Shown here piece by piece: positions 15,675 through 25,240 of a stretch of 30,348 bases of DNA (its first letter is position 1; the number at the start of each line of letters is the position of its first letter). A model generated the notes under the pieces. That model was not told the DNA's origin. It did not search any database and saw only the letters and a program-made list of their open reading frames with translations. A program made the position numbers and the translations under genes. Source of the DNA: Massilia sp. UBA2604 (lineage in GTDB: Bacteria; Pseudomonadota; Gammaproteobacteria; Burkholderiales; Burkholderiaceae_D); the NCBI GenBank assembly GCA_002339265.1, contig DDKG01000131.1, forward strand, positions 11,703 through 42,050, given 5' to 3'.

Positions 15675-15932
15675 ATGAGAGACAAGAAAGACAACGCAAC
15701 GTTCGACCTGCCGGGCTTCGAGCCGGCCGCGCCGCTCGTTGCGATGCCCGGCTCCAGTCCTGAGCGCCAACTGGCGCCCAAGCGCGCCGGCCCTCGTCCG
15801 CGCCGCATCGCGCTCAAGCAGGAGCAGCTGCACCTGCTCGAAGAAACCGACACCACCGGCCTGCCCGTCTGGAAGCGCGACGACAAACTCGACCTGACCG
15901 GCCTGCCGGTCTGGGCGCCCGATCCCGAATAG
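15675..15932 (+). CDS. Small hypothetical protein with repeated TGLPVW motif
   Basis: An 85-residue protein with no family I can name. It is charged, has no signal peptide or membrane helix, and ends with two copies of a motif, TTGLPVWKRDDKLD and LTGLPVWAPDPE. The start at 15675 (MRDKKDN) is preferred over an upstream in-frame ATG at 15633 that lies in the tRNA terminator. The stop is 28 bp before dbpA, so the two may be co-transcribed. The regular codon use and repeated motif support a real gene; the TGLPVW repeats may be short binding motifs. Confidence 0.65.
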   Translation: MRDKKDNATFDLPGFEPAAPLVAMPGSSPERQLAPKRAGPRPRRIALKQEQLHLLEETDTTGLPVWKRDDKLDLTGLPVWAPDPE

Positions 15933-15960
15933 CCCGGCCCTGCCGGCTGGAGGCTTAGCC

Positions 15961-17370
<1,410 letters not shown>

Positions 17371-17497
17371 TCGCCTCACCCCTGTTGTAACTACCGCGCA
17401 CGGTTGAGCGGGACAGCGCCACCCTCGGCGCAATTCTGGCATTATTTGCAACAAATAAACATTCACCGGATGACGCTCCAGCGTCCGGCACGATGCC

Positions 17498-18682
17498 ATG
17501 ATGAGTCCCGACACCGCAACACAGCAGCTCGACGGCCGTACGGTCCGCGAAATCGTCGAGCACAACCACGAGATGGTCAGCGAAGCCTGGTGCCGGCGCA
17601 TCGTGCGCCAGGTGCTGCAATCGCTCGAGGTGCAATACGGCATGCGCATGCCGCATCGCCTGATTACCCCCGACACCCTGCTGATCCTCGATTCCGGCGA
17701 TCCGATGCTGCTGCCCAGCTCGGACGAAGAACCGGATCCCGACACCTTGCCCGAGATCGAGGCGCGCGACGTGCACGACCTCGCGGCCGTGGTGCACTAC
17801 GCGGTGACGCTCGACCTCATGCCCACGACGCCGCTGCGCGGCCGTCCGCTCGGCGAGTACAGCGAAGCCTTCATCGAGGCCATCGACCGCTGCCTGGCGC
17901 CGGATGCGCCAGTGCGCACCATCGAACAGATGCGCGAACTGCTGGGCATCGTGGTGCTCGGCCCGCCACCGGCGGCTGCACTCCCACCCGACGACGAGGC
18001 GGTCCCCATGGCTCCCGCAACGCCAGCCGACGTGCCGGTGGAACCGCTGGTCGCGCCCGCGCCCTCCTCTCCACCGGTCCACGTGCCCCGGACCCGCTCC
18101 GCGCCGGATGCCGCCGCGCCGCCGGCCGCACCTGAACGTTCGGGACGCTGGCTGTTGATCGGCATCGTCGCGCTGGTCGTGGTGGCGGCGCTGGTCGCCC
18201 TGTTCGCGCTGCTGCGCCAGGCCGACTCCAGCGATGCGCTGGCACTGTCCGTGCCGTCGGCGCTCGAAGATCCATATAACGCTTCCGAAGCGCCGCTGGT
18301 GGCGCTACCCCAGCAACCGGCGGCCCAGCTGGAAGGCCCGGTGATCGACGAAACCGCCTCCGGTGCGCCTGTCGCGCCGCCGCCCGCGCCGGACACCGCG
18401 GTGCCGCCCACCGCGGTCCAGCTGGCGCCGGAAGGCACGCCGCCCGAGGCAGCCGTCGCCGGCACCACCTATACCCTGGCGGTCAAGCCCTGGGGCACGA
18501 TCGTGGTCGACGGCGTCGCGCGCGGCGCGAGCCCGCCGCTGCGGCGCATCACCTTGCCGCCGGGCGAGCACACGATCCGCATCGTCAACCCGAGCTTCCC
18601 GGAACATACCATCACCGTGAACTCGGTCGAAGGCCAGGCGAGCACGATCGAACTTGATTTCACCGAGGAGGGAGCACAGTGA
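17498..18682 (+). CDS. Pseudokinase-like single-pass membrane protein with C-terminal PEGA domain
   Basis: A 394-residue protein. Residues 10-150 look like the C-terminal lobe of a Ser/Thr kinase: CRRIVRQVLQSLEVQYGMRMPHRLITPDTLLIL sits where an HRDxKPxN loop would be, then ARDVHDLAAVVHYAVT and a helical end. The catalytic HRD and DFG residues and the whole N-lobe are absent, so it should not be an active kinase. A Pro/Ala-rich linker follows, then one membrane helix (about 217-241), a second Pro-rich linker and a PEGA domain (about 325-390: TLAVKPWGTIVVDG...PPGEHTIRIVNP). The orientation would put the pseudokinase inside and PEGA in the periplasm. The stop overlaps the lipoprotein gene start (GTGA). 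Start codon may be 17498 or 17501. Confidence 0.75.
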   Translation: MMSPDTATQQLDGRTVREIVEHNHEMVSEAWCRRIVRQVLQSLEVQYGMRMPHRLITPDTLLILDSGDPMLLPSSDEEPDPDTLPEIEARDVHDLAAVVHYAVTLDLMPTTPLRGRPLGEYSEAFIEAIDRCLAPDAPVRTIEQMRELLGIVVLGPPPAAALPPDDEAVPMAPATPADVPVEPLVAPAPSSPPVHVPRTRSAPDAAAPPAAPERSGRWLLIGIVALVVVAALVALFALLRQADSSDALALSVPSALEDPYNASEAPLVALPQQPAAQLEGPVIDETASGAPVAPPPAPDTAVPPTAVQLAPEGTPPEAAVAGTTYTLAVKPWGTIVVDGVARGASPPLRRITLPPGEHTIRIVNPSFPEHTITVNSVEGQASTIELDFTEEGAQ

Positions 18683-19158
18683 GCATCGTCACCATGAGTC
18701 GTGCGGGTATGCTGGCCCTGATGGCGCTGGCTCTGTCGGGCTGCGCCCAGTTCGGCCCCATGTTCGGCGGCCAGGAAAAGGCGCGTCCACATCCACGCGC
18801 CGATGGCGGCAAACCGCGCGCCCAGCGCGCGCAGGCCAACCGCCCCGCCGCGCCGCCGTCCAAACGCGATGACGCCGCGCTGCGCGAAGGCATCGCGCTG
18901 TACGACAAGGGCGACTACGACGGCGCGATCCGGCGCCTGAACGGCAGCGACATGAACGGCGCGAGCCAGCGCGAACGACTGAGTGCCCTCAAGTACACCG
19001 CCTTCAGCTACTGCGTGACGGGCCGCCAGGCGCTGTGCCGCCAGACTTTCGACCGTGCTTTCAAGCTCGATCCATCGTTCGATCTCGGCCCGGGCGAACA
19101 TGGGCACCCGCAATGGGGCCCCGTGTTCGCACAGGCGAAACAGGCCGCGAAATCTTAA
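18679..19158 (+). CDS. Lipoprotein, TssQ-like (possible type VI secretion-associated)
   Basis: A 159-residue protein with a lipoprotein signal (MLALMALALSGC, lipobox LSGC) and a Pro/Arg/Ala-rich spacer. After that comes a helical part with one or two TPR-like repeats (REGIALYDKGDYDGAIRRLN; CRQTFDRAFKLDPSFDL) and the end PGEHGHPQWGPVFAQA. This layout recalls the TssQ family of T6SS-associated lipoproteins; I offer that from memory of the family pattern, not a search. GAGGAGGGAG lies just before the GTG at 18679; an ATG at 18694 is an alternative. The 4-bp overlap with the pseudokinase/PEGA gene suggests a functional pair. No other T6SS gene is in the window. Confidence 0.7.
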   Translation: MSIVTMSRAGMLALMALALSGCAQFGPMFGGQEKARPHPRADGGKPRAQRAQANRPAAPPSKRDDAALREGIALYDKGDYDGAIRRLNGSDMNGASQRERLSALKYTAFSYCVTGRQALCRQTFDRAFKLDPSFDLGPGEHGHPQWGPVFAQAKQAAKS

Positions 19159-19161
19159 GCT

Positions 19162-20763
19162 TCAGATCCTGATGTGCGCCACATAGGTCGGCGCGCGGCG
19201 GCGCCGGCCGGCCTGCTCGTAGGCATAGGCCATGGCAATCAGCGCCGGCTCGCTCCAGGCCTTGCCGACGAAGGACAGGCCGATTGGCAATCCATGCAGC
19301 AGGCCGGCCGGCACCGTGATGTGCGGATAGCCGGCCACCGCCGCTGGCGACGAAAAACTGCTGCCGTAATGGTCGCCGTTGATGTAATCGGTGAGCCAGG
19401 CCGGCCCGCCGGTCGGCGCCACCAGGGCGTCCAGCTTGCGGTCGCGCAGCACCTGCTCCAGCCCCTTGTCGCGCGCATAGCGCCGGTTGTTGGCCAGCGC
19501 CTTCACGTACTCGCGCGCCTCCAGGCCGCCCTTGGACTGGGCCGCGATCAGGTGTTCCTGGCCGAAGTACGGCATCTCCTGCTTCGCGTTGCGCACGTTG
19601 AAGTCGATGATGTCGGCCATGGTCTTGACCGGCGCATGCGGCGCATAGGCCGCCAGCCAGGCTTCGAGGTCGGGCCGGAATTCGTGCAGCAGCACCGTCA
19701 GCTCGGTCTCGCCGTACCTGTCGCTGTTGGGGATCGTGACGTCTTCCAGGATCGCGCCCTGCTCTTTCAGCAAGGTCAGCTCTTTCTCGATCAGCGCGTT
19801 CACCGCGTCGTTGGGACCGAAGAAGTCGCGCGCCACGCCCAAACGCTTGCCGCGCAGGCCGTCCTTGCGCAGGAAGCTCGCGTAGTTGATGCGCGGCGCC
19901 TTGGCGGTAACGCTGTCCTGCGGATCGGGTCCGGCCAGCGCGCCCAGCAAAAAGGCGGCGTCGGCCACGCTGCGCGTCATCGGGCCGGCCGTGTCCTGAG
20001 AGTGCGCGATCGGGATGATGCCGGCGCGGCTGACCAGGCCCAGGGTCGGCTTGATGCCGACGATGCCGCAGCTGGCGCTGGGCGAGACGATCGAGCCGTC
20101 GGTCTCGGTGCCTACCGCCAAGGTGGCCAGGCTGGCCGCCATCGCCGCCGCCGAGCCGGAACTCGAGCCGCTGGTGTTGCGGTCGAGCGCATACGGATTG
20201 CGGGTCTGGCCGCCGCGCGCGCTCCAGCCGCTGGTCGAGCGCACCGAGCGCATGTTCGCCCATTCCGACAGATTGGTCTTGCCGAGGATGACGGCGCCGG
20301 CCGTGCGCAGGCGCGCGACCAGGTGGGCGTCGCGGGCGGCGCGCACGCCGTCCAGCGCCAGCGAACCGGCCGTGGTGCACATCTTGTCGCCGGTGGCGAT
20401 ATTGTCCTTCAATAGCACCGGGATGCCGTGCAGCGGGCCGCGCAGCTTGCCGGCCTTGCGCTCGCGGTCGCGCTCGCGGGCGATGTCGAGGGCGTCGGGA
20501 TTCAGCTCGATGACGGAGCGCAGGCGCGGGCCGGCGCGGTCGACGGCCTCGATGCGGGCCAGGTAGCGGGTGGCGAGCCCATGCGCCGTCAGCTTGCCGG
20601 CGCGCATGGCCTGCTGCTGGGCCTGTACGCCGGCTTCGAGCATCGGGGCGGGCTTGAATCTCGCGGAGGCCGATTGCTTCGCGGGCGCCGCCAATGCCAG
20701 GCCAGTTGTTCCTGCAGCGGCGCCGGCCGCCAATCCAAGTCGTACAAAATCCCTGCGCTCCAT
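19162..20763 (-). CDS. Amidase-signature family hydrolase with Tat-type signal
   Basis: A 533-residue amidase with the Ser-cisSer-Lys triad: Lys119 (VLLKDNI), Ser200 (NTSGSSSGSAA) and the nucleophile Ser224 (GTETDGSIVSP). The region 195-240 is the amidase signature. MERRDFVRLGLAAGAAAG is a twin-arginine-like leader with a likely cut near ALAAPA, so it should work in the periplasm, unlike GatA. Substrates of such exported amidases are varied (amides, short peptides) and not readable here. It converges on the TssQ-like gene, with only 3 bp between the stops. Confidence 0.9.
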   Translation of the reverse strand: MERRDFVRLGLAAGAAAGTTGLALAAPAKQSASARFKPAPMLEAGVQAQQQAMRAGKLTAHGLATRYLARIEAVDRAGPRLRSVIELNPDALDIARERDRERKAGKLRGPLHGIPVLLKDNIATGDKMCTTAGSLALDGVRAARDAHLVARLRTAGAVILGKTNLSEWANMRSVRSTSGWSARGGQTRNPYALDRNTSGSSSGSAAAMAASLATLAVGTETDGSIVSPSASCGIVGIKPTLGLVSRAGIIPIAHSQDTAGPMTRSVADAAFLLGALAGPDPQDSVTAKAPRINYASFLRKDGLRGKRLGVARDFFGPNDAVNALIEKELTLLKEQGAILEDVTIPNSDRYGETELTVLLHEFRPDLEAWLAAYAPHAPVKTMADIIDFNVRNAKQEMPYFGQEHLIAAQSKGGLEAREYVKALANNRRYARDKGLEQVLRDRKLDALVAPTGGPAWLTDYINGDHYGSSFSSPAAVAGYPHITVPAGLLHGLPIGLSFVGKAWSEPALIAMAYAYEQAGRRRRAPTYVAHIRI

Positions 20764-20937
20764 GCCCCGCCGCTTTATACATTACAAAGCAATAGCATAT
20801 CAGCATGACGGCCCGCTCCATAGCACTTGTGTGATATGCGAAACCACTTACAGCAGATACGATCATATATTGGACAAATCCAGCCCCAGCCTTCACCCTG
20901 ATGCCATCATTGTTTTTTGCATCAGCAGGAGCATCCC

Positions 20938-22800
20938 ATGCCGACTTACCGTTCCCACACCACCACCCAGGGCCGCAATATGGCCGGAGCCCGCGCGCTG
21001 TGGCGCGCCACCGGCATGAAGGACGGCGACTTCGACAAGCCGATCATCGCCGTCGTCAATTCCTTCACCCAGTTCGTGCCCGGCCACGTGCACCTGAAAG
21101 ACCTGGGTCAGCTGGTCGCACGCGAGATCGAGGCGTCCGGCGGCGTGGCCAAGGAATTCAACACCATCGCAGTCGATGACGGCATCGCCATGGGCCACGG
21201 CGGCATGCTGTACTCGCTGCCGTCGCGCGACCTGATCGCCGACTCGGTCGAGTACATGGTCAATGCCCACTGCGCGGACGCCATGGTGTGCATCTCGAAC
21301 TGCGACAAGATCACCCCCGGCATGCTGATGGCCGCGATGCGCCTGAACATCCCGACCGTGTTCGTCTCGGGCGGCCCGATGGAGGCCGGCAAGGTGGTCA
21401 AGGTGGTCAACAACGAGCGCAAGGTGATCAAGCTCGACCTGATCGACGCCATGATCAAGGCCGGCGACGCCAGCGTGTCCGATGCCGACGTGGCGGAAGT
21501 GGAACGCTCGGCCTGTCCGACCTGCGGTTCGTGTTCCGGCATGTTCACCGCCAACTCGATGAACTGCCTGACCGAAGCGCTCGGCCTGTCGCTGCCGGGC
21601 AACGGCACCATCGTCGCCACCCACGCCGACCGCAAGGAACTGTTCCTGCGCGCCGGCCGCCTGGTGGTCGAACTGGCGAAACGCCACTACGAAGGCGACG
21701 ATTACTCGGTGCTGCCGCGTTCGATCGCCACCAAGGCCGCGTTCGAGAACGCGATGGCGCTCGACGTCTCGATGGGCGGCTCGACCAATACCGTGCTGCA
21801 CTTGCTGGCCGCCGCGCACGAGGCGCAGGTCGAGTTCACGATGGCCGACATCGACCGCATCTCGCGCCAGGTGCCCTGCCTGTGCAAGGTCGCTCCGATG
21901 ACGGACAAATTCCACATCGAGGACGTGCACCGCGCCGGCGGCATCACCGCCATCCTGGGAGAACTGGCGCGCGCCGGCCTGCTCGACACCTCGCTGCCGA
22001 CCGTGCACAGCCCCAGCATCGGCGCCGCCATCGAGAAATACGACATCAAGCGCAGCGACGACCCCGAAGTGCACCGCTGGTTCCGCGCGGCGCCGGGCGG
22101 CGTGCCGACCCAGGTCGCGTTCTCGCAATCCGAGCGCTACGAACAGAACGACCTGGATCGCTCGACCGGCTGCATCCGCGACCGCGCGCACGCGTATTCG
22201 CAGGATGGCGGGCTGGCGGTCCTGTACGGGAACATTGCCGAGAAAGGCTGCATCGTCAAGACCGCTGGCGTGGACGAGAGCATCCTGAAATTCTCGGGCA
22301 AGGCGCGCGTGTTCGAGAGCCAGGACGCGGCGGTCGAGGCGATCCTGGGCGACGCCGTGCATGCGGGCGACGTGGTCATCATTCGGTACGAAGGCCCGAA
22401 AGGCGGCCCGGGCATGCAGGAGATGCTGTACCCGACCTCGTACATCAAGTCGAAGGGGCTGGGCAAGGCCTGCGCACTGTTCACCGACGGGCGTTTCTCG
22501 GGCGGCTCCTCGGGCCTGGTGATCGGCCACGCGTCGCCGGAGGCAGCGGAAGGCGGCGCCATCGGGCTGGTGGAAGAAGGCGACCTGATCGACATTGACA
22601 TCCCGGCGCGCACGATCAACCTGCGCGTGACGGTAGAGGAACTGGCGCACCGGCGCGCGGCGATGGAAGCGCGCGGCGTCGATGCCTGGCAGCCGGTCGG
22701 GCGCGAGCGCTATGTGTCGCAGGCGTTGCAGGCGTATGCGGCCTTGACTACGTCGGCCGATCGTGGGGCGGTGCGGGATTTGTCGCAGTTGCGGCGCTGA
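20938..22800 (+). CDS. ilvD: Dihydroxy-acid dehydratase (IlvD)
   Basis: A 620-residue Fe-S enzyme of valine, leucine and isoleucine synthesis, converting 2,3-dihydroxy-3-methyl acids to 2-oxo acids. It follows the enterobacterial IlvD pattern nearly throughout: [46 protein letters not shown] (Cys122), [11 protein letters not shown] (Cys193/196/199), [12 protein letters not shown] and [15 protein letters not shown], with the late [19 protein letters not shown]. This resembles the E. coli-type 4Fe-4S enzyme rather than the sugar-acid dehydratases of the same superfamily. AGGAG (20927-20931) lies 6 nt before the ATG, which fixes the start against an upstream in-frame ATG at 20917. Confidence 0.96.
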   Translation: MPTYRSHTTTQGRNMAGARALWRATGMKDGDFDKPIIAVVNSFTQFVPGHVHLKDLGQLVAREIEASGGVAKEFNTIAVDDGIAMGHGGMLYSLPSRDLIADSVEYMVNAHCADAMVCISNCDKITPGMLMAAMRLNIPTVFVSGGPMEAGKVVKVVNNERKVIKLDLIDAMIKAGDASVSDADVAEVERSACPTCGSCSGMFTANSMNCLTEALGLSLPGNGTIVATHADRKELFLRAGRLVVELAKRHYEGDDYSVLPRSIATKAAFENAMALDVSMGGSTNTVLHLLAAAHEAQVEFTMADIDRISRQVPCLCKVAPMTDKFHIEDVHRAGGITAILGELARAGLLDTSLPTVHSPSIGAAIEKYDIKRSDDPEVHRWFRAAPGGVPTQVAFSQSERYEQNDLDRSTGCIRDRAHAYSQDGGLAVLYGNIAEKGCIVKTAGVDESILKFSGKARVFESQDAAVEAILGDAVHAGDVVIIRYEGPKGGPGMQEMLYPTSYIKSKGLGKACALFTDGRFSGGSSGLVIGHASPEAAEGGAIGLVEEGDLIDIDIPARTINLRVTVEELAHRRAAMEARGVDAWQPVGRERYVSQALQAYAALTTSADRGAVRDLSQLRR

Positions 22801-22832
22801 ACAATCGTCGGCCATATCCGTTGGCCTGTACC

Positions 22833-22933
22833 CGTCATTCCCGCGCAGGCCGGAATCCAAGGCCAATGCTCAGCCACGACGTGTCGCGCATGTGGTGTGC
22901 TTAACTTGGATTCCCGCCTGCGCGGGAATGACG
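22833..22933. repeat. Second inverted pair of the 29-bp hairpin repeat
   Basis: Units at 22833-22861 and 22905-22933 in opposite orientation, 43 bp apart, nearly identical to the pair at 2553-2656. One stem base in the left unit is changed (GGCCGG for GGCGGG), weakening that hairpin. It lies between ilvD and the convergent efp gene. Confidence 0.85.
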
Positions 22934-22974
22934 TAAGACGGGTTGGCAGCGGTATAAGGCGAGCCGTACCGACC

Positions 22975-23004
22975 AAAAAAAACGCTGCCGAGGCAGCGTT
23001 TTTT
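22975..23004. terminator. Bidirectional intrinsic terminator between ilvD and efp
   Basis: ACGCTGC and GCAGCGT pair across a CGAG tetraloop, with an A-tract before and a T-tract after, so it can end transcription of efp (minus) and ilvD (plus). Confidence 0.9.
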
Positions 23005-23020
23005 ATTGAACAGCCAATGC

Positions 23021-23596
23021 TTAGTTACGCACGACTTTCTTGTATTCGTTGGTACGGGTGTCAATCTCGATCACGTCATCCTGGCTCACGAACAGCGGCA
23101 CCATGATGGTGTGCTGGTGGGCTTCGATGGCGTTTTCCAGCTTGGCTTCCTTCAGGACGTTGCCCGAAGTGTTGCCCTTGACTGCTGGCTCCGAGTACAC
23201 GATCTGGCGAGCGATGATGGTCGGCAGTTCGACCGAGATGGCCTTGCCGTCATAGAACACGGCTTCGCATTCCATACCGTCTTTCAGGTAGTGCAGCGCG
23301 TCGCCCAGGTTCTCTTCTTCGATCTCGAACTGTTCGTAGTCGGCGTCCATGAAGACGTACAGCGGGTCGGCGAAGTACGAGTAGGTGACCGGCTTCTTGT
23401 CCAGCACGACCACGTCGAACTTGTCGTCGCCGCGGAACACGTTTTCCAGCGGAGCGTTGGTCAGAAGATTCTTCATCTTCCACTTGTAGGTGAAGCCGGT
23501 GCGGCTCGAGCCGTTGACGTCGGAACGCAGCACGATGAATGGCTTTTCATCAACCATGATGATGTTACCAACACGAATTTCTTTTGCGGGTTTCAT
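23021..23596 (-). CDS. efp: Elongation factor P
   Basis: A 191-residue EF-P, which helps ribosomes through consecutive prolines. The three beta-barrel domains are all there. The modified loop reads [20 protein letters not shown] with Arg32 at the tip, the residue that receives rhamnose in EarP-type bacteria, instead of the lysine used in the EpmA system. The earP gene lies 106 bp upstream on the same strand. No Shine-Dalgarno is visible before the ATG; instead the 12-bp palindrome TTTTACGTAAAA (23601-23612) lies directly upstream. Confidence 0.97.
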   Translation of the reverse strand: MKPAKEIRVGNIIMVDEKPFIVLRSDVNGSSRTGFTYKWKMKNLLTNAPLENVFRGDDKFDVVVLDKKPVTYSYFADPLYVFMDADYEQFEIEEENLGDALHYLKDGMECEAVFYDGKAISVELPTIIARQIVYSEPAVKGNTSGNVLKEAKLENAIEAHQHTIMVPLFVSQDDVIEIDTRTNEYKKVVRN

Positions 23597-23702
23597 AGTA
23601 TTTTACGTAAAAAGATAGTTGCATTAAATCATCGCGGGCTGGTGACTGAGAGCCTCGGAACCTGCGTTTGATCGTCGGAATCCGTTAGAAACTAACCGGG
23701 CA

Positions 23703-24878
23703 TTATACTCGTTTTTCCTGTGCCTGCCCCAGCTCGCGTACGAAATCGAGCAGCTTCGTCGCCAAATCGCCATGGGCGGTGACCTGTTCGCGCCAGGCCT
23801 CGGCCTGCTCCGCGATGCGCGGCAGCTCGGCCTCGAGCGCCATCCACGCCGCCGTCCAGTCGCCGACCTCGCGCGCGCCGTTCCAGCCGAGCATGAAGGC
23901 AGCCAGCGCCGGCAGCTCCTGTGCATACGCCTGCAGGAAGGCACGCAGCTTCTTGTGGTGCAGCTGCTCGTCCTGCGGGTAGATGTGCCAGACGAAGGGA
24001 CGCCCCGCCCATTGTGCACGCACCCAGGAATCCTCGCCGCGCACGAAGTTCAGGTCGCAGGCCCACAGCAGCAAGTCATAGTCTTCCTGCGGCACGAAGG
24101 GCAGCACCCTCAGCGTCAGCGCGCCGCGGGTCGCGCTCGCGCCGGCCACTGGCGCAGCGCCGAGGAAGGCCTCGATCCTTTCGCGCGCCACACCCTCGGG
24201 CACCAGGCACAGGGTTGGCTGCGGCGCCCGCTGCCAGGCCTCGAACAGCCCTTCCAGCGGCGCATCCGGGTAGCAGAACAGCGATACCTTGCGCCCGGCA
24301 ACCTCCTGCGGCGTCACCCCGAAGCGCGCCAGAAAGGCGGCAACCCGGGCCGGATCCTGCTGGAAGGCGCGGCGGCGCGCGTCGAGGCCGGCTTCGCACA
24401 GCAGGCCGCCAGTGCGCTCGTTAAAGCCGGGGAAGAAGAAATGCTTGGTCAGCTTCAGCCGTGGATGCATCGACGGCAACCGGTGGCAGCCCTCGACCCA
24501 CTCCTCGGCGGTCAAGCCTTCGTAGTTGATCCACACCGGGCGCGGCGTGCGCGCCGCCATCGCCTCGACATACGACGGCGGCAGCTCGCAGCCGAAGAAC
24601 TCGATGACGACGTCCGGGATGTCACCGGCGCTGAATATGCCGTCCTGGCCGACCCAGTGACGTACGACGACGCCCTGCACGGTCTGCTCGCCGACGCCCG
24701 GATCGACTTGCGGACAGATACGGCGAAAGCTCGCCAGGTCGTCCACCCACAGCGTGACGGCGGCCCCGCGCTCATGGCGCAGCTGGCGCGCCAGGCGCCA
24801 GCAGATGCCGATGTCGCCATAGTTGTCGACGACCTTGCAAAAGATGGCCAACGACGGCGCGGAAGCGTTCTGGAACAT
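23703..24878 (-). CDS. earP: EF-P arginine rhamnosyltransferase EarP
   Basis: A 391-residue inverting glycosyltransferase (GT-B fold) that moves rhamnose from dTDP-rhamnose to Arg32 of EF-P. The N-terminal motif KVVDNYGDIGICWRLARQL carries Asp18 and Asp22, which correspond to the catalytic or protein-binding aspartates of EarP. NFVRGEDSWVRAQWAGRPF near residues 278-297 carries Glu282 and binds the nucleotide sugar. PFVWHIYPQDEQLH follows, as expected. The start at 24878 (MFQNASAPSLAIFCKVV) gives the usual family length; an open extension of about 96 residues upstream has no family features. It is co-oriented with efp, its substrate. Confidence 0.96.
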   Translation of the reverse strand: MFQNASAPSLAIFCKVVDNYGDIGICWRLARQLRHERGAAVTLWVDDLASFRRICPQVDPGVGEQTVQGVVVRHWVGQDGIFSAGDIPDVVIEFFGCELPPSYVEAMAARTPRPVWINYEGLTAEEWVEGCHRLPSMHPRLKLTKHFFFPGFNERTGGLLCEAGLDARRRAFQQDPARVAAFLARFGVTPQEVAGRKVSLFCYPDAPLEGLFEAWQRAPQPTLCLVPEGVARERIEAFLGAAPVAGASATRGALTLRVLPFVPQEDYDLLLWACDLNFVRGEDSWVRAQWAGRPFVWHIYPQDEQLHHKKLRAFLQAYAQELPALAAFMLGWNGAREVGDWTAAWMALEAELPRIAEQAEAWREQVTAHGDLATKLLDFVRELGQAQEKRV

Positions 24879-25240
24879 GGGTGATGAATGAGCCCGTCGG
24901 GCCTCGGTGGCAAGGGCCGCCATTCTAACGCCATCCGACAAAATATCCTCCAGCACAGTGCAGTCCGCGACGAAACCGGGTCCTTTCTGGCGCGTGTCTG
25001 CGTTATCGCAATGACCAAAACCGAAGTGCGCATCGCCCACCGGGAGGCAAAAACTTCGCCATCGACGCCCGGTCGAACGCCTACCTGCAGGAAAGGCGGC
25101 CTCGATGGCAGCCCTTCCTGCCCTTCGCGTCGCGCCATCGTTCTCGCGGTGGCGCGAACAATGCAAACACGGCCGATCGTGGCAGGCGCCAAAGCGCTTC
25201 CTGCCTGCCGCGATACGTCCGACTACCTGGAGGAGTTACC
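24879..25240. other. Intergenic region, no gene supported
   Basis: A 362-bp gap between the divergent earP and Gln-rich genes. A 118-codon open frame crosses it but has no protein-like pattern. It should hold the promoters of both neighbours; I see no convincing -35/-10 pair. GGCAGG (25181-25186) and CCTGCC (about 25199-25204) can pair as a leader hairpin ahead of the GGAGGAG ribosome site of the Gln-rich gene. Confidence 0.5.

Noticed and set aside
20893..22866. Long minus-strand open frame (657 codons) over ilvD
   Set aside because: It is the antisense shadow of ilvD in GC-rich DNA; composition is His/Arg/Gln/Ala-rich with no domain.
23692..25166. Long N-terminal extension of EarP to 25166
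   Set aside because: The first 96 residues have no family pattern; the EarP start motif follows the ATG at 24878 directly.
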